Shown here: positions 42,901 to 51,530 of the stretch, one piece after another | How positions within the stretch are numbered: the first letter of the stretch is position 1 | How the letters are laid out: each line of letters begins with the position of its first letter | NCBI GenBank assembly: GCA_018398585.1 | Contig: JAGTTD010000010.1 | Location: forward strand, 26,514,638 to 26,578,637 | Length of the DNA: 64,000 nucleotides | Direction of reading: 5' to 3' | Source: Simmondsia chinensis | Lineage: Eukaryota; Streptophyta; Magnoliopsida; Caryophyllales; Simmondsiaceae | Translations under genes and position numbers: made by a program | The notes under the pieces: generated by a model | The model's input: only the letters and a program-made list of their open reading frames with translations | The model's database searches: none | Told to the model about the DNA's origin: nothing

Positions 42901-44590
42901 GCTCTCTAACCCGGCTCCCGAGTCAGTTGTGGACTCTCTTCCTCTGAAATGTTATGAGAAACGCTCTGGAGTTGAGAATGGGGATGACATTGAACAGTAA
43001 GTTTTGCGCACTTGTAATATATTTTGAATCTCAAATAATTCAGTTCTGAGATATTTGGTTGTGATTGTTGAGTGCAATAGATTTGTATTTGCGTTAAGAC
43101 ACTTGGACTTGCTGCTAGGAGTAAACGAACCGAACAAGGAACATACCCAGTGCCTCAAGGGTTCTCGCCTATGCAGGGTCTAGGGGGGCGGATGTATGCA
43201 GTCTTTCCCTTCAGGGTGTTAACCTGAAGAGAAGCTGTTTCCCAGTGCCTCCAACTTGAGGGTGAGGACTTCACAGGAGGTCACCCATCCTGGTCCTACT
43301 CTCGCCCAAGCACGCTTAACTTCGGAGTTCTAATGGGATCCAGTGATGGCGTGCTGGTGGACACTTGGACTTGCTGCCAGGAGTAAACGAACCGATTTAT
43401 TTTTTCCCAGTTTTCCAGTCCGTTTTAAGACACAATGATTTTCCTCAAACCCTATTGTATTTTTTAAAGTTTTTCGTTCAACTTTTTTCCTTATTTTTCT
43501 TGTATTCAAAACATAGGAAGATGCTTTCTTTCATAGTTTCTTTCATTTTACAACACTTTCGGAGTTCCAAACAGAGCCTTAGAGAACTGGTTGAGGTATG
43601 CATTCTGACATAGACACTAGAGTGAAAAAAAAAAGAAGCATAAAGGATGAATCCACATTGTAACTCCACATTCATTCCTTACTTCATATATATATGGATG
43701 ATAGTAGTATTCGGTCATTGAAAGCCAGCGTGAAAACTGTTATGAATGGATGTATATTCCTAGGTTTCTCTGGGTGCCAAAAATAAAACCGGATTCAATT
43801 AGAACTTTGAAAGTTAAAGAATGCTCATGCCAGAGTAGTATTAGGAAATGAGTGAGCTCCTAGGAACACTTTCAAATGGAAAAAAAAAAAAGCTTGAGAA
43901 AATGTTCGATGGATGACAGTTATAATTTGGTCATTGCATTTGTAGAAATTATCACTTGTCTACCAAGAAGGTTGAACATATATCTCTTTGACGTTTTAAT
44001 ATATACAATGGGGTATCTTGACTTTTGAAAAAAATTATTACTTAGGTATTTTGAAGTTTTAAAATTTAATTAATTAGGTACTTTTTTGTCGAAATTCTAT
44101 ATATTTTTATTGTAAAATGGTAAAGTGGAACATGATTCGGACAACAGATAAGTATCTTTAATAAAATTTGATGATTTTTTGCCAAAAAAAGATCACGTGG
44201 CAAATGATTTTGATAATATATAGGTAGTTTGCATAGAAATTCAGAGAATTTTTATTGTAACTTGTTAAATTTTTGTTGAAAATATTGACATGACATATTA
44301 TCGTACTAATATACTACATCAACATTTTTTTTTTTTTTTTTACAAATTTGGCTAGATTCTTACAAAAATTTATTAAATTCCAACATGGATACCTAGATAA
44401 TAAAATATTGAAACTTCATGACACCTTATTATATATATTAAAATATTATAATACTTATGGGATAAATGGTCAAATTTTAAGATAGCTAATTGATAATATT
44501 ATGTCAGATTGAGGGTCTCATTCCTAATTATAGTCCTTCATTGTTGGCAGGTGTTACATATGTCTGTCAGAGTACGAAGAAAAAAAATAG
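28066..44590 (+). CDS. RING-type E3 ubiquitin ligase-like gene, RING truncated
   Basis: Five exons join in frame with GT-AG introns: 28066-28161, 30138-31037, 33857-34018, 42854-42996, 44551-44590 (about 446 codons). The N-terminus MGSGSSCLG is a good N-myristoylation site with a neighbouring Cys for palmitoylation, suggesting a membrane-attached protein. The middle is Ser-rich and acidic. The end of exon 4 ([20 protein letters not shown]) leads into [10 protein letters not shown], the start of a RING finger, followed at once by a stop (44588-44590). The remaining RING ligands are absent downstream. In related plant proteins the RING binds the E2 enzyme, so this product should lack ligase activity. 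It is either a pseudogene or a truncated variant. The exon map is mine, from splice signals and frame. Confidence 0.65.
28162..30137 (+). other. Intron 1 of RING E3-like gene
   Basis: About 2 kb without a clear gene. It contains repeat-like segments (29290-29520 AG-rich, 28740-29000). A small extra exon cannot be ruled out. Confidence 0.5.
30138..31037 (+). CDS. Exon 2 of RING E3-like gene, Ser-rich central region
   Basis: 300 codons, phase 0 at both ends: acceptor GAATTAG, then [16 protein letters not shown]; ends with RRPRSE and donor GTTAGT. Mostly low-complexity Ser/Asp/Glu with two conserved-looking parts: [18 protein letters not shown], and a C-terminal stretch with [20 protein letters not shown]. 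An exact GTAAGTATC donor-like sequence lies inside the exon near 30761, at VDLVSIS. Related proteins keep this stretch, so I treat it as coding; it could allow alternative splicing. Confidence 0.75.
31170..31262 (+). repeat. Possible tRNA-derived SINE fragment
   Basis: GCGGGTTCAATTCCC at about 31220 resembles a pol III B box, about 40 bp after GGTTAGGATA, with a T-rich tail. Only the B box is convincing. Confidence 0.3.
31735..31812 (-). repeat. Possible tRNA-derived SINE fragment, minus strand
   Basis: The minus strand reads TTCTCAAGTGGATGAGG (A-box-like) and then GGTCGCGGGTTTGATCCC (B-box-like) about 25 bp later, the usual tRNA-like head of plant SINEs. Confidence 0.4.
31841..33340 (-). 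mobile_element. RTE-type LINE 3' end, split by a hAT element
   Basis: On the minus strand, degenerate ORF2 C-terminus (about 32870-33300, with the frame for WFGHV-like sequence near 33075) leads into the 3' UTR (31841-32096) and a GTTGTT-type tail at 31841-31851. The hAT element at 32105-32791 interrupts it. A T-run plus G-run (about 31887-31922) sits in the 3' UTR where other copies have TACCCCCC. Confidence 0.7.
32105..32791. mobile_element. hAT-like non-autonomous element, 687 bp
   Basis: The termini are TAAGGGAGCAAATGA at left and, reverse-complemented at right, TAGGGGTGTAATCGA. The flanks GCTTGCAG (32097-32104) and GCATGTAG (32792-32799) form an 8-bp TSD with two mismatches. The interior is rich in CGAGTTCGAGTACTCGAG-like direct and inverted motifs. 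No coding capacity. It lies inside an RTE copy and is therefore younger. Confidence 0.65.
33523..33662 (-). mobile_element. Short 5'-truncated RTE insertion with 11-bp TSD
   Basis: ATGTGGACACC flanks it exactly at 33512-33522 and 33663-33673. The insert starts with the (CAA)n complement of the GTT tail, then the RTE 3' UTR block with GTGCCTCTAAAAGG on the plus strand. Only about 140 bp were copied. Confidence 0.75.
33857..34018 (+). CDS. Exon 3 of RING E3-like gene
   Basis: 54 codons between acceptor TTTACAG and donor CAG|GTACTT, phase 0. The product reads [12 protein letters not shown], then [13 protein letters not shown] and [14 protein letters not shown], collinear with plant homologues as I remember them. 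The region around LHPDGSC is well kept, so this exon looks under past selection. Confidence 0.75.
34932..36825 (-). mobile_element. RTE-type LINE with RT domain, split by a hAT MITE
   Basis: On the minus strand, RT (36539-36820): [20 protein letters not shown], then [14 protein letters not shown] and [12 protein letters not shown], so the FADD catalytic pair is intact. After the hAT MITE (35820-36371) the ORF continues at 35272-35721 with [31 protein letters not shown] and [12 protein letters not shown]. The 3' UTR runs to a GTTGTT-type tail at about 34935-34950. It is 5'-truncated near 36825. This is the longest RTE copy here. Confidence 0.8.
35820..36371. mobile_element. hAT MITE with perfect 8-bp TSD, 552 bp
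   Basis: The left end CAGTGTATAAAAAGGC pairs with the right end ...TTTTTATACATTG. CTGTTGTA flanks it exactly at 35812-35819 and 36372-36379. CA-G-TG termini and an 8-bp TSD identify hAT. The ends are GC-rich with repeated AGGCGCGCTGAGGTGCGC motifs; the centre is AT-rich. It lies inside an RTE ORF2 and removes its coding. Confidence 0.9.
38098..38236 (+). mobile_element. RTE-derived 3' end or SINE with 15-bp TSD
   Basis: CAAATCAATAACCAT occurs exactly at 38083-38097 and 38237-38251. The 139-bp insert holds GGGTTGGGGGCCCTTCCG and TTTGAGGCACTGGGTT, the RTE 3' UTR block. A SINE borrowing an RTE tail is possible but no pol III box is clear. Confidence 0.75.
39103..39427 (+). mobile_element. TRIM (miniature LTR retrotransposon), 325 bp
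   Basis: 5' LTR 39103-39172 (TATTAGGGCATA...TCTGACA) and 3' LTR 39348-39427 (TATTAGAGCATA...TTTTGACA) flank 175 bp of noncoding sequence. A primer-binding site for initiator tRNA-Met (CGGTATCAGAGCC) follows the 5' LTR, and a polypurine tract (GTGAGGGGG) precedes the 3' LTR. The flanks TCTAC and TGTAC match at 4 of 5 bases. It has no coding capacity and depends on proteins from other elements. Confidence 0.75.
39173..39185 (+). promoter_or_regulatory. Primer-binding site of the TRIM
   Basis: CGGTATCAGAGCC directly follows the 5' LTR, one base away from the initiator tRNA-Met complement. Confidence 0.7.
39608..39660. repeat. (TA)n microsatellite
   Basis: About 52 bases of TA repeat, followed by GTGTGTGTATATA. 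Confidence 0.95.
39797..39935. repeat. Compound TA/TACA/TATG microsatellite
   Basis: Alternating (TACA)n, (TA)n and (TATG)n blocks. The short frames across it are Tyr/Ile/Cys runs with no protein meaning. Confidence 0.95.
39940..40715 (+). mobile_element. RTE-type LINE 3' end
   Basis: The C-terminal ORF2 fragment (39956-40259) reads [20 protein letters not shown] and [20 protein letters not shown]. The 3' UTR includes GGTTGGGGGTCCTCGGAAAT (40573) and CTTTGAGGCACTAGG, ending in GTTGTTGTT at about 40690-40710. It is 5'-truncated, beginning just past a microsatellite. The TGTGTGTGTATATA after the tail resembles the microsatellite before it, so it may have inserted within the repeat. Confidence 0.8.
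41410..42435. mobile_element. PIF/Harbinger-like (Tourist-type) element, 1026 bp
   Basis: Left end GGCTCTGTTTGGCATATGG; right end ...CTTCAAACACAGCC. TTA flanks it exactly (41407-41409 and 42436-42438). A 3-bp TTA duplication with GG(N)2-3TGTTTG termini is characteristic of PIF/Harbinger MITEs. Both ends are rich in GGAATTGGAATT. The middle is a degenerate array of GGTCA/TTCGAGTT motifs (about 20-40 bp period). No ORF of note. Confidence 0.8.
42439..42853. other. Intron sequence with partial copies of the GGAATT element
   Basis: 42500-42715 again carries GGAATTAGCATTGCAATTCC and CATGTGCCAAACAG, resembling a fragment of the PIF-like family. No coding. Confidence 0.4.
42854..42996 (+). CDS. Exon 4 of RING E3-like gene
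   Basis: Acceptor TTGCAG, then [17 protein letters not shown] and [13 protein letters not shown], ending ENGDDIEQ at donor GTAAGT. It ends with two extra bases (CA), completed by the first G of exon 5 to give Gln. It is separated from exon 3 by an 8.8-kb intron made mostly of transposons. Confidence 0.75.
43098..43395 (-). mobile_element. 5S rRNA/RTE chimeric retroelement with 36-bp duplication
   Basis: The insert 43134-43359 (226 bp, minus orientation) starts with about 100 bp of 5S rRNA sequence (43259-43358) and continues into RTE 3' UTR sequence (about 43148-43250). The 5S part keeps CCGAAGTTAAGCGTGCTTGG (A-box region) and GGATGGGTGACCTCCT (C-box region) but lacks about the first 12 bases and the last ones. 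GACACTTGGACTTGCTG plus 19 more bases occurs on both sides (43098-43133 and 43360-43395) with one mismatch. A 5S head, a LINE-derived tail and flanking duplications fit a 5S-derived SINE or a template-switch chimera. It lies between exons 4 and 5. Confidence 0.75.
43943..44504. mobile_element. MITE, second copy of the 38519 family
   Basis: It matches the own-sequence parts of 38519-41119 in order: AATTATCACTT at left, GTACCTAAG-like motifs, TTAAATTTTTGTTGAAAA in the middle and GATAAATGGTCAAA at right. It carries none of the nested insertions, so it shows what the empty element looks like. The right end lies about 46 bp before exon 5. Confidence 0.6.
44551..44590 (+). CDS. Exon 5, start of RING finger ending in a stop
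   Basis: Acceptor TTGTTGGCAG, then G completing Gln, then [12 protein letters not shown] and TAG. CYIC is the first metal-binding pair of a C3HC4/RING-H2 finger. Homologues continue EYEEGD; here an A-run (AAGAAAAAAAATAG) replaces GGT-GA. I found no VLPC, CxH or CPLC coding downstream to 52 kb. Confidence 0.65.
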
Positions 44591-45073
44591 TGCTTTGTTA
44601 ACACAGAAGCCGAATCAGTAAATTTCTAGAGCACCTTCACCCCTTATGTCAAATTAGGAGAGGATGGCTCTATTAGATACCTTAAGAAACAACAGGCGTC
44701 GTTGCATTCGGGCATATTTTTGTTTTTACAACTTTTCCAATGCCACTGATTACAATTTAAACGTACTGGGAAACACTCCACAAGATCAATCATGTTTCAG
44801 TTTCTATAAACATCGAATCACTGGCCACCAAAAACAAAAGAGATCATCTTCCTTCTATAGTCGAGCACATTTTCATCTTCCATGATTTCTGTCAACCCTT
44901 TTCTAAATTCAAAAGGCTCCTATGTTTCTATAATGTGAAATCTCAGCCTTATCTTACTGCATTGTCGGAAGCATGAATCAAAGTATGTGAGTGTTATCCC
45001 AAAACGATACCTGAGTTCGACCTAACCAACCACAATAGCTATACATTGGCATTTAAAATGTACATCATGCCGC
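44591..45073. other. Sequence after the truncated RING exon
   Basis: A 73-codon plus-strand frame (44664-44885) has no recognisable motif and no RING residues. Could be the 3' UTR of the truncated gene. No poly(A) signal stands out. Confidence 0.3.
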
Positions 45074-45081
45074 ATCCTAAC

Positions 45082-45676
45082 CATGGTTTATTAAAATCTC
45101 AATTCAAATATTAGAATTTTACGATTCTACGATTCCACAGTTGCCGGCTGATTTGAATCTTAAATAGAATCTTACGATTCATTGATATTACATGAAACTA
45201 ACGGATAGAATAGTAAACCTTGATTCTACCAACTTATACAAATAAAAAAAATTAAAATGTAAAAGAATCAAGCATATATTATAACGGACTTACTTTATTG
45301 GTTCGAAGTAAAAGAAAGTTAATTAGGCATTATATACTTTCAATAAACTTAAATTAAGTTCAGTTTTATGTTTTAACCTTAGTATAAAGTACGATTTAAA
45401 GTATCTTATCTTAAAAGATCTCATGATTATTATAACATAAAATGACACATATATGTTACATGAAAATATTTTTATCATATTTGATTATATTTCTTATATA
45501 TACTCATAGAAGTAAAGGTCTTATGAATAATTTTTTGAATTATATAACTGATATTAATATGAAAAACAACTATAATATACATTTAGTAGAATCTTATGAT
45601 TCTCGATTCGATTCTACAATTTAGATTCTAAAAACTCCTATCAATTCTGAGTAGAATCCCGATTTTAACAACCTTG
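45082..45676. mobile_element. hAT MITE with perfect 8-bp TSD, 595 bp
   Basis: The left end CATGGTTTATTAAAATC pairs with the right end ...GATTTTAACAACCTTG. ATCCTAAC flanks it exactly at 45074-45081 and 45677-45684. Both ends carry repeated GATTCTACGATTC-type motifs. hAT by TSD length. Relatives are at 39012-41061 and 53218 on. Confidence 0.85.
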
Positions 45677-45684
45677 ATCCTAAC

Positions 45685-46205
45685 AGTACGTTGGTACCAT
45701 CTCTACTAGATGACATATTAATGTACCACAAGGTGGTAAAAGAGTGTTCCTTCCCTTCGTAGAGAACATTCTACATTTGGGAAACCATATATAGGAACCC
45801 CCCTCGTCTTATGGAACCAACGTTTTCTTGATTTGCTTCCTCCAATCTTTCCTCTACATGCTTCTATCGCACCTCCGGTCCCTCTTCCCCCATTCTTGAC
45901 ACCAAACGTTGTAAAGTTGCTTGCATGTCTTGAATTCAATGTTTTGGAACATGTTCCATTTCAGCATTGTTTGGGGGGAGATCAGGGGATCTTGGTGATC
46001 CTACTATGATTTTGATCCTCCCTAGAAACGCTACCAAATATGTTTAATATGCTTTTGGTAGAGTAGGACAAGCCAAAAGCAATCTCTATGATTTAATGCC
46101 TTTTCTTTGGATGATTGGTTCTCCACTCTCCTCTCTCTCTCTCTCTTTCTCTCTCTCACCCTCTCCCTCTCTCATTTTTTCTCCTTCATTTGCCTAGTCC
46201 TCCTT
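45685..46205. other. Intergenic stretch with CT repeat
   Basis: Only a (CT)n tract at 46125-46175 stands out. A minus-strand 73-codon frame has no recognisable motif. Confidence 0.4.
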
Positions 46206-46210
46206 GTTTT

Positions 46211-47182
46211 TGTTTGAAATAAATAGTAAAACCAACAAAAACGTAGCAAAACACAGTAAAGCTGCAGAAAAAAAATTCAGCAAAAACACTATGAAAATAT
46301 TGTAAAATTTCAGTAAATAATTGTTGTAAACTAGCAGCGTAATTGCAGTATGAAAGATCAGCAAAAAATACCTAAACATAATAATCAAATTATACCGAAA
46401 AGAGGAGAGATTGGTTAGAATACCAAAGGAGAGAGAGAAAGCAATTATAAAGATCTTACAAAACGATGATACCGCGCCGTGGTAAATGTCACTGTCCTAA
46501 AAGACAATTTTGCCGCTGCTCCGGTGCACACAGTATAACCGGCGGCCGTCCTCTAGGATTAATGGAATCCAACTCTTAACGTGCACTCATTAATCGCCGA
46601 GTAGGAGTGCCTTGAACTTTGCCAAAAATTTGAGAAGCATGGAAATTGGAGAACTTGAATTCGAATTTCTTGATAATTTTATCAGCATTGGATCTTATGT
46701 AATAGTTTGTTGGCATAAACAAGATAAAGAAGCAGAAATTTGAAGCATGGGAGAATCAGAGAGGATGAGAAAGCAAATCAAAATGTAAACTATAGAGAGA
46801 GAGAGGATGAAGAGAGAGAAAACGGGGACTGAGGTGAGAGAGAAGCTAAGAGGCCATATACATGGAGAGAGAGGGAGAGCCAATGGTACATATTAATAGT
46901 GCAGAAACGTTAAAAAATATTAAAATCAGGTGCAATAAATTTCAACGGCTATAAACAGCTACAAGAATAAATTCCAACAGCCATATTAAGAATTAATTCC
47001 AACGGTCATAATTTTAATGACCCTAAACGGCTAGTAACGGCAAACTGTTATTTAATAGCACGGTAAATTATTTTTCAACAAATAAATATACCCCTTAATA
47101 AAAGATCACCCATACAATTTTCCTAGTGTGGGATAAAACTCTCCCATAAAACTAAAAGTTAGCTTGTATCATTTTTCTAACA
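46211..47182. repeat. Left LTR of the LARD
   Basis: It shows the same block order as the right LTR, including CGATGATACCGCGC, GCTGCTCCGGTG, CATATACATGGAGAGAGAGG and CCTAGTGTGGGATA. A GA-rich block lies at 46793-46880. Confidence 0.85.
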
Positions 47183-50100
47183 ATCCCCGATAAAAGATAC
47201 AAGCGGAAGAGAAAAAAGAAGAATAGATTGGGCAAAGGGAGTTTAGTTTTTCAGTGCCGATGTCTCGTGACTTGAATTGTCAGCTAGTGCAGCCCAAGTT
47301 TAGGATCAACATCTTGCAAGGTGACGTTCATCTTGAACCTCACAAGGGGTTGTATAGTCTTCCACTTGGACACATACCAAACTCCAGATCTCGGCAACTC
47401 CAGCGGTTTGGCGCGTTTCATCGGTCATGCGCTCGTCTTGAATATCCATAGGCACTCTAGAAGGCAAGTCTTAAACCTTCATAGGGAGCGGCCACACCCC
47501 CACACCTACATAGGTGAATCCCATTAAGTGTGTGTTACCACACACCACCAAACATATGGATATGGGTCCATTAAGAGCTAAAGCTCAATCTTACTCCTTG
47601 GTAACATAACAACAACTCATGCGGTTCGGTGCGTTTTATTGGCCATGCGCTTATCCTGTATATTTATAGGCGCTCTAGAAGGCAAGTCTTGAACCTTCAT
47701 AGGGAGCGGCCAGACTCCCACACCTACATAGGTGGATCCCATCAAGTGTGTGTTACCTCACACCACCAACCATATGGATATGGGTCCATTAAGAGCTAAA
47801 GCTCAACCTCACCCCTAGTAACATACAAACAGTGTCCATCAAGTGCAAGCCTTACTTACACCACCTAACATATGGATATGGACCCGTCTCCGCACTGTCA
47901 CACCATAGGGAGGGACAACATAAAACACAGTGCATTCTTTGAATGAAACTATGACTTTTCATATTGAACCTGTTAAAACTAGGTTGGATACATCACAGTT
48001 TATTCATGTGTAGATTTTAGTCCCGTCCCCCTTGATGTTTCGACAACCGTGTTACGACATAGAATATTTATCAATGAATCCACATGGTTCTTTTCAGATC
48101 TTACACAATCACTGTCTCTTAAGCCTTAGACGAATAGGTCTCCTTTTGCCATACCCATCAAGTGTGCAGTGCCCACACCACCCATTATGGACTATGGTTA
48201 GGTTAAAGCATCAAGCTCAACCATCATGAATGGCATTTCAACACTGTATTACAACAAAGCGGTACTTCAGAGTTGACCACTGCCAACATCAATCACGAGT
48301 TGCTCTTACCCCCACATTGAGGTACCTGCAATGAGCTGTTAAACAACTAGCTCCATCGCCTGCCAACTTCAATAAGAGTCAGTGTAACACATTAGTGGAG
48401 CACACATTATATTAGTAAAATTACATCTCCACCCCAAGTACTCATGTAGTATGTATATCGTATATACAGTTGGCACGAAAACCATATACTGCAAATTGTC
48501 ACTTTCACATCTAGGCACAAGCTAAATACCAAGCCTATAACCAATCAAGGTTCTCATGTGGCTTGCACCTTACTCTTTTTCCAAAAACTAGAAAGAAAGG
48601 CATGAAACAATGATCCTAAGGGCATAATAAGTCTCCGAAGACAATATACAGTCCTCATATACTCAAACATATCATGTTTTTCCCAATTCTTGGCTAAAAT
48701 TCAGCAAAACAATCCAAAAACTAGCATAACACTAGTATGGACAGCAACATTCAACAGCTAAACGTCATAATCTGCAATACGTATATGACATACTGCCTAA
48801 AATCTTTATAAAGGTAATATGGACAATGACATACAACAGCTACATATCAAGTAGCAACATATTCAGCTTGAAAACAATCCACAAACAACATGTTTATCAT
48901 TACTTCAAGCAAAGTTTAACAAGTACCAACTTGCTTCAAACATAGCCATGGGAAATACATGAAACATCAACATGGGGAAAAATAACACATGGATTTTCAC
49001 AAGAACTCACAAGTCCTGTTAGCCCTTTACAAGAATCAACTATTTCACGTGGATCACTGCAACTGTGCAAGAAAACCAACTCTAACAGACAAGGTTAATC
49101 TCATAGTTAAAACTTACCATGCTCTACCCACACGAGGATTTCAAGATTGTGCAACTAAATATGCTTAACCTAAGAGTTTCCATTTCTAGGTTCAAGACTC
49201 CAAGTTCACAATCGACCTCGAGCATTAAACACGTATTGACCACAACAATCACACAGAAAATTGAAAGAGCACACAATTTAATTTTCATACAGCATGGTCA
49301 GGCACAACAGTAGCACTAGCACCATGCATAGGTGTTCAAAACAACACCGAAACTGAATCCAAACCAAGGATACTTCTCTGACCACCAACCGGATCAAGAT
49401 CGAGCAATCTAAGTCTGAAATCGCTCCATAAAAATAAGAATCTACACTAGATTCTCAACTGACCATACATGAGGCCGAACAAGCAATTAACACCGAGATA
49501 CCCCATCGATCAAATGTACCTAGAGCTCTCTCACTTCAAGATAAACCGTTAGTCTTAAGCATAAACATCTTATCCACAAAGAGGAAACCAAAGGATGTTA
49601 AAAATAGTGAGAAATCCATGCTACCTAGGCCCCCTAATCTTGGTTAAATAGTTCCTATGTAACACAAGATATTTTGCCTCATATAAGAGCACTACCTCCA
49701 CATTTTCCTAGCTTATATTAGAATTTATGTGAATGTGGGTCTAACTTCCATTGATAAAATACGAGTAATACATGCATGGCAACATTATGTTGCTCCCATT
49801 TAACCTTTTTCATATAAACCTAGAAAATTAGGTCCTTCAAATAATAATATAAACAGTTTAATATGTGCACCACATGAGACTATAGAACTCAGTAGATAAA
49901 TTTCATAGGAATAACCTCCACTAAGCATTGTGTTGAAATTGATATTGTCATGAGAATGACTATCAAAACAATAGAAAATTATGGAACCAAGGGAATATAG
50001 ACTACCTCTCAGCTTGGTATTTTGTTAACTTGAAACTAAAATATTTTCCACATACAAGGCTCAACCAAAATGTACAGTAAATTTATGCTTTAATTTGAAT

Positions 50101-50569
50101 TTTTCAGACCAATTCTTCGACAGCATCGGTACTTGTCTTAGATGCATCACCAATATGATGATCAAAAGACTGTAAAATAACTGGAAGGGATAATCATTTA
50201 TAAAACGAAGCCCTACAGTGGTGGATCTAAAAAATTTATTTTTCGAGGCATATACTAATAGCGACTGTGGTATACTTTTTAAACACAATGTTATTATGTG
50301 TTATTTATTCGTAGAATTATCAACCTCGGTTCAACATAATCAAACTCTAATAATCCAGACCCCTATAACTCTTCAATGTAACATCATCACACCCTAATAA
50401 TCCAAACCCATCTATCCAAAATTAAGAATCCACATTTCACACAGGCATTTCATCGAACACTTTATACTCAAAAAAATTGAGAACAAAATCAAACATAAAC
50501 ATTACTAATCATAAACAACCATGGGATATCAAGAGTTTCCATGACTAAATATAAAATCGTCTTTTAGAT
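47183..50569. other. Noncoding internal region of the LARD
   Basis: No frame longer than about 75 codons and no gag/pol motif. The primer-binding site is not recognisable. A 218-bp tandem duplication lies near the left end. Confidence 0.6.
47399..47834. repeat. 218-bp tandem duplication in the LARD internal region
   Basis: The blocks GCGGTTTGGCGCG/GCGGTTCGGTGCG, CTCTAGAAGGCAAGTCTT and ATATGGATATGGGTCCAT recur 218 bp apart. Copies have diverged by scattered transitions. The minus strand of the right copy holds CCTATAAATATAC, a TATA-like motif (about 47657-47672). Confidence 0.75.
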
Positions 50570-51525
50570 AGTTAGAAATAAATAGTAAAACCAGCAAAAC
50601 GCAGTGAAGCTGCAGAAAAAAAAAAAAAAAGCGAAAACACTACGAAAATATCGTAAAATTTTAATAAATAATTGTTGTAAAACTAGCAACGTAATTGCAG
50701 TATGAAAGATCAGTGAAAAATACCTAAACACAATAATCAAATTATGCCGAAAAGAGGAGAGATTGGTTAGAATACCGAAGGAGAGAGAGAAAGCAATTAG
50801 AAAGATCTTACAAAATGATGATACCGCGCTGTGGCAAATGCCACTGTCCTAAAAGAAGATTTTGTCGCTGCTCCGGTGTACACAGTATAACTGGCGGCCA
50901 TCCTCCAGGATTAACGTGATCTGGTTCTTAACGTGCACTCGTTAATCGCCGAGTAAGAGTGCCTTGTACTTTGCCCAAAATTCGAGAAGCATGGAAATTG
51001 GAGAACTTGAATTCAAATTTCTTGATAATTTTATCAGCATTGGATCTTATGTAACAGATTGTTGGCATAGACAAGATAAAGAAGTAGAATTTCGAAGCAT
51101 GGGAGAATCGGAGAGGACGAGAAAGCAAATCAAAATGTAAACTGTAGAAAGAGCGCGGATGAAGAGAGAGAAAATGAGGACTAAGATGAGAGACAAGCTG
51201 AGAGGCCATATACATGGAGAGAGAGGGAGAGCCAATGGTACATATTAAATAGTGCAGAAATGTTAAAAAATATTAAAATCAAGTGTAATAAATTTCAACG
51301 GCTACAAGAATAAATTCCAACAGTCATATTATGAATTAATTCCAACGGTCATAATTTTAATGACTCTAAACAGCTAGTAATGGCAAACGGTTATTTAATA
51401 GAGTGGTAAATTATTTTCAACAAATAAATATACCTCTTAATAAAAGATTACCCACACAATTTTCCTAGTGTGGGATACAACTCTCCCATAAAACTAAAAG
51501 TGGGCTTGTATCATTTTTTTCAACA
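50570..51525. repeat. Right LTR of the LARD
   Basis: Direct copy of 46211-47182. Its first base differs (A for T), so it no longer starts TG. Confidence 0.85.
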
Positions 51526-51530
51526 GTTTT

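Larger units (their letters stand above)
46211..51525. mobile_element. LARD-type noncoding LTR retrotransposon, 5.3 kb
   Basis: Two long direct repeats, 46211-47182 (972 bp) and 50570-51525 (956 bp), bound a 3.4-kb internal region with no gag or pol motif. The LTRs begin (T/A)GTT-GAAATAAATAG and end CAACA or TAACA. GTTTT flanks the element exactly (46206-46210 and 51526-51530). The paired LTRs are clearly alike but carry many point differences and small indels, so the insertion is not recent. Orientation is uncertain: on the minus strand the LTR starts TGTTAGAAAAATGATACAAG and has a CT-rich leader, which favours minus. Confidence 0.85.

Noticed and set aside
43259..43358. Functional 5S rRNA gene
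   Set aside because: It lacks about the first 12 bases and the 3' end, has several substitutions, and is fused to RTE sequence with flanking duplications.
44664..44885. Continuation of the RING gene after exon 5
   Set aside because: The 73-codon frame has no RING metal ligands and no acceptor that keeps the phase.
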